Assembly: GCF_000372725.1 (NCBI RefSeq)
Contig: NW_005198537.1
Location: 192,873-256,872 of the forward strand
Direction: 5' to 3'
DNA from: Emiliania huxleyi CCMP1516
Lineage: Eukaryota > Haptophyta > Isochrysidales > Noelaerhabdaceae
Length of the DNA: 64,000 bases
How positions within the stretch are numbered: position 1 is the first letter of the stretch; every line of letters begins with the position of its first letter. The notes under the pieces were generated by a model. That model made no database searches. It saw nothing but the letters and a program-made list of their open reading frames with translations, and had not been told where the DNA came from. Both the position numbers and the translations under genes were made by a program. Below are positions 61,522 through 64,000 of the stretch, one piece after another.

Positions 61522-63314
61522 CTACTCGGCGCCGCTCAGCTTGTCTTGCAGCAGCCCCACCAGCTCGCGCAGCTTCTCATTCTCGCTGCTCAGCCGGTCC
61601 ACCTGGCAACAGCACGCTCGAGTCACCGAGACGGCGAGGGACTCTCATCCACGGGCAAGCCCGTACCTCTGCCGCCCGCTCCCGCAGCGAGCCGATGATC
61701 TTCTCCTGTCTGCCGATTTGCGCCTGCGAGGGTCGGGCGCGGGAGTGTCGGCCTCCCCACTCAGATGGGCCGCCTCAGAGCCCGTCACCGGCGCTCCTGC
61801 TGCTCCGCGGCTCTCGTGGCGAGGTCGGCGACTCTGCGCGCAGGGACGTCGCCCTGCGGTGAGAGCTTTCCACTGCTTTGCCGGCACCGCTCGAGCTCTG
61901 CGCGCAAAGCGGAGACGAGCTGGTTGTCGTTGTCGCTCTTATCGAGGAGCAGCTTGAGCTTGTCGCGCCTGCGAGGAAAACGTCCCCGCCTCATACGGAC
62001 TCATGCCGCCCGCGGCCCGCGCTCACTCGTGTCGCGCTTGCTGCGGACGTCCGCCTCCAGATTTTTGATGCGGGCCGCCAAAGCGTCGGCCCGCCGCCGC
62101 GACTCGTCGAGCTCCGCGCGGAGCTGCTGCTCCACGACTAGCAGCCGCTCGTGGTCGTGCCTTCGTTCCTGCTCCATTTGCTGCAGCCGCTCCCTCGCTC
62201 GCTCCTCGCCCCGACTCCCCGGGCTCGAGGGGCCTCCCGCCAACCCGCCGTTGTCTGTCATCGCGCGCCGCTGGGCCTCCCTCAGCTGGTCGCGCAGCAG
62301 CGAGATTTGCTCGGCCCGGCCTCGCGCCCCTGAGCCGCCCTCTAGCAATCGAGCGGCGCCATCGACCGAGCCGACCTGTGAGGGCGTGCTTGGTCCTGTT
62401 GGACAGACGGGTTGCGCTGGATTGGGACAGGCAGCCCCGCACACCTCCCGCTCGAGGGCGCGCTTGTACTTGGCCAGCTCCGCTCTCGCGCCCTCGTACG
62501 ACAAGGAGAGCTCCGCCAATCTGATCAGGGACCGGACAGGCGATTCATCTCGAGTGGGCGGTGTCGCGGCACTCATGAGCGAGCGCACACCTCGCGTTGG
62601 TCTCTGCGAGCCGCTTTTGCGCCTCGCGCCGCTCTTGCCCCGGCGACGCTGGTCCGCCGTTGACGCCGCCGCTTTCCTTTGCGGCCTCCCTGGCCTTGAG
62701 CTGCTGCCTCAGCCCGGCGAGCTCCGACGCCAGCTGCGCCGCTTGCGACCGCTCGCGACCGAGCGCCATCGTCGCCTGGTGGGACAGGAGGGCTCCCCCC
62801 TCGGGCCGGTCCGCAGAGCCCTCTCCCTAGCTGCGCCCTCACTCAACCTGTTTGCACTTTGCCGCGAGCTCCCTCATCTTGTCCTCTCGCGCCGCCGCTG
62901 CGACGCCATCCCGCTGCGCAGCCGCGGCCGGCGCGACGCGCGCAGCCGAGGCGCGCTCGTTTGCAGCCTACTCGGACGTGGTTGTGTGGCACGGTGTGCC
63001 AGCATGCCCACACTTCCACACCCCGCTCGGACCCACTGCGCCTGCATGCGAGCCTCCTGCAGCTCGAGGTCCTTCTCCTCGAGCTGCAGCTGCAGCACAG
63101 CCACCTTGCGCTGCAGGTACTCTGTCTCGCCGCCGCCACTCCCGCTGCCTCCACCGCTCGCGCTGTGTGGACCCGTCCGGCGAGGCGGAGCCGGCGGCGG
63201 CGGAGGGTGATCGCCGTCGTCGGAATCGTCCTCGGCGATCTGCGCGCGCCAGAGCGCCAGCTTCTCTCCGTCGCTCGCCGACGGAGGGTCGGACGCTGGC
63301 GTTCCGACCGCCAT
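61522..63314 (-). CDS. Multi-exon coiled-coil protein
   Basis: Starts VGTPASDPPSASDGEKLALW (exon 1, 63314-63042, GC donor) and ends LSSENEKLRELVGLLQDKLS before the stop at 61522. Internal exons recognised by frame: around 62890 (REDKMRELAAKCKQ), 62770-62600 (LASELAGLRQQLKAREAAKE), 62530-62030 (LAELSLSYEGARAELAKYKR, AEQISLLRDQLREAQRRAM, LLVVEQQLRAELDESRRRAD), 61960-61800 (DNQLVSALRAELERCRQSSG). Together they make an almost continuous heptad-rich coiled coil interrupted by Gly/Ser/Pro linkers. Several internal junctions were not fixed to the base. Likely a structural or scaffold protein such as a centrosomal, flagellar or Golgi tether; no defining domain seen. Confidence 0.65.
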
Positions 63315-63560
63315 GTGCACAAACACAGGCGTCGTTGCAGACGTTACAGTTACCGAGGCGGGCAATTTTTCTGAGCGCCTAAGTAAGGGTAGGAAACAAA
63401 AGCAACCGGCTCCTCTTCTTTGTTCAGTGCAGCGTATAGCCTGCTGCCGGGCCCATCGTCGCATATTGCACCGAAATGTTTTTAAACAGATCCCTGTGAT
63501 CCCTTGTATTCTTTCTTCTTTGGACTTTCGACTTTGCACTTTGGACTTTGCTCCTTTTCA

Positions 63561-64000
63561 TCACTCACTAAACACCCCCTCGCAGCTTAGCTCCAGCTCC
63601 AGGAGCCGCGCCGCCGTCTTCTCGTCGAGGGAGCCGTGAGGCTTGAAGGCGTCCACGAGCTCGGAGGCCGTGGGCAGCCGCTCGTGCCGGCGGCGAAAGC
63701 ATTGGAGGATCGTCACGAGACGCTCCGCGCGGCCTGCCGCCCTCGGCGTGGCAGGGGCCTGCGGCGCGGGTGCCGCCTCCGGAGGAAAGCACCCACCCTC
63801 CCCACCCGTCCCCGTCCCTGCCGGCGTGCCACCGCCCTCGCCGCCCTCGCCGCCCCCTTCGGCTCCGTGCAAGCGCACGGACTTGGGCGGATGCGCCCCT
63901 CCGTCGTCGCCAGTGACGCTGCGGGCAAAGACCCCGCTCCCAAAGACCCCGCTTCCAAAGACCCCGCTACTGCCGCGGCTGTCGCACAGACTGCCCCTCG
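63561..64000 (-). CDS. Hypothetical protein, C-terminal part, running off the right edge
   Basis: The minus-strand frame is open from position 64000 to the stop at 63561. A short repeat, SGVF-GSGVF-GSGVF, is followed by a Gly/Glu/Pro-rich linker and a helical C-terminus (RLVTILQCFRRRHERLP, then SELVDAFKPHGSLDEKTAAR). I do not recognise the family. The N-terminus lies outside the window. Confidence 0.5.
   Translation of the reverse strand, partial: RGSLCDSRGSSGVFGSGVFGSGVFARSVTGDDGGAHPPKSVRLHGAEGGGEGGEGGGTPAGTGTGGEGGCFPPEAAPAPQAPATPRAAGRAERLVTILQCFRRRHERLPTASELVDAFKPHGSLDEKTAARLLELELSCEGVFSE

Overview
The window is nuclear DNA of a single-celled alga, most likely a haptophyte. The evidence is: very high GC; dense genes on both strands with short spliceosomal introns; a KDEL receptor, casein kinase 1 and tubulin-family gene; N-terminal signal peptide plus basic leader sequences of the kind used for complex plastids; TTAGGG-type telomeric repeats; and many introns with GC instead of GT donors. 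A pelagophyte is an alternative. A run of 100 N at 26521-26620 is a scaffold gap. All exon models were built by hand from reading-frame continuity, splice dinucleotides and protein-family expectation; no transcript data were available.

Layout. 1-5444 (-): single-exon UTP10/HEATR1, continuing off the left edge. 5.9-6.6 kb (-): cyclophilin. 6.9-8.9 kb (+): sugar-phosphate-isomerase-like protein with an unrelated tail. 9.7-11.0 kb (-): unknown protein. 11.5-12.4 kb (+): KDEL receptor. 12.8-13.4 kb (+): NYN/PIN-like protein. 14.4-16.7 kb (-): Sec14/CRAL-TRIO protein. 17.5-18.5 kb: interstitial telomeric repeats and a 178-bp satellite. 19.3-22.4 kb (-): predicted transmembrane TIR-domain protein. 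23.0-24.0 kb (-): spermidine-synthase-like methyltransferase. 24.4-25.3 kb (+): two ubiquitins fused in frame to a thioredoxin. 25.5-27.4 kb: nested inverted repeats, G/C-tract hairpins and the gap. 27.5-31.2 kb (-): ABCF ATPase with a leader peptide. 31.4-32.2 kb: long palindrome. 32.7-35.1 kb (-): DUF1995 protein with an acetyltransferase-like tail. 35.6-36.5 kb (-): alpha/beta hydrolase. 36.6-40.4 kb: repeats and gene fragments. 40.7-47.3 kb: small secreted or plastid protein, PP2C lacking its middle, Gln-rich coiled-coil protein, casein kinase 1. 48.3-51.0 kb (+): polyproline/pentapeptide-repeat protein. 52.3-54.8 kb (+): eight-exon membrane protein. 55.7-56.9 kb (+): J-domain protein. 57.1-58.0 kb (-): secreted esterase. 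59.7-61.1 kb (+): divergent beta-tubulin-like sequence with a frameshift. 61.5-64.0 kb (-): two coiled-coil or hypothetical proteins, the last running off the right edge.

The genes are mostly unrelated housekeeping genes rather than a pathway. The unifying feature is intron and repeat dynamics. About 20 of about 42 modelled introns use GC donors. Many introns have the same dinucleotide (GT or GC) at the donor and just after the acceptor, and some carry a copy of the downstream exon start. An intron-shaped element of about 90 bp (GT...pyrimidines...CAG) sits at 58120-58208 inside a sequence whose uninterrupted copy lies near 51.5 kb, a filled/empty-site pair suggesting an introner-like insertion. 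The other standout observations are the ubiquitin-thioredoxin fusion and the membrane TIR protein.
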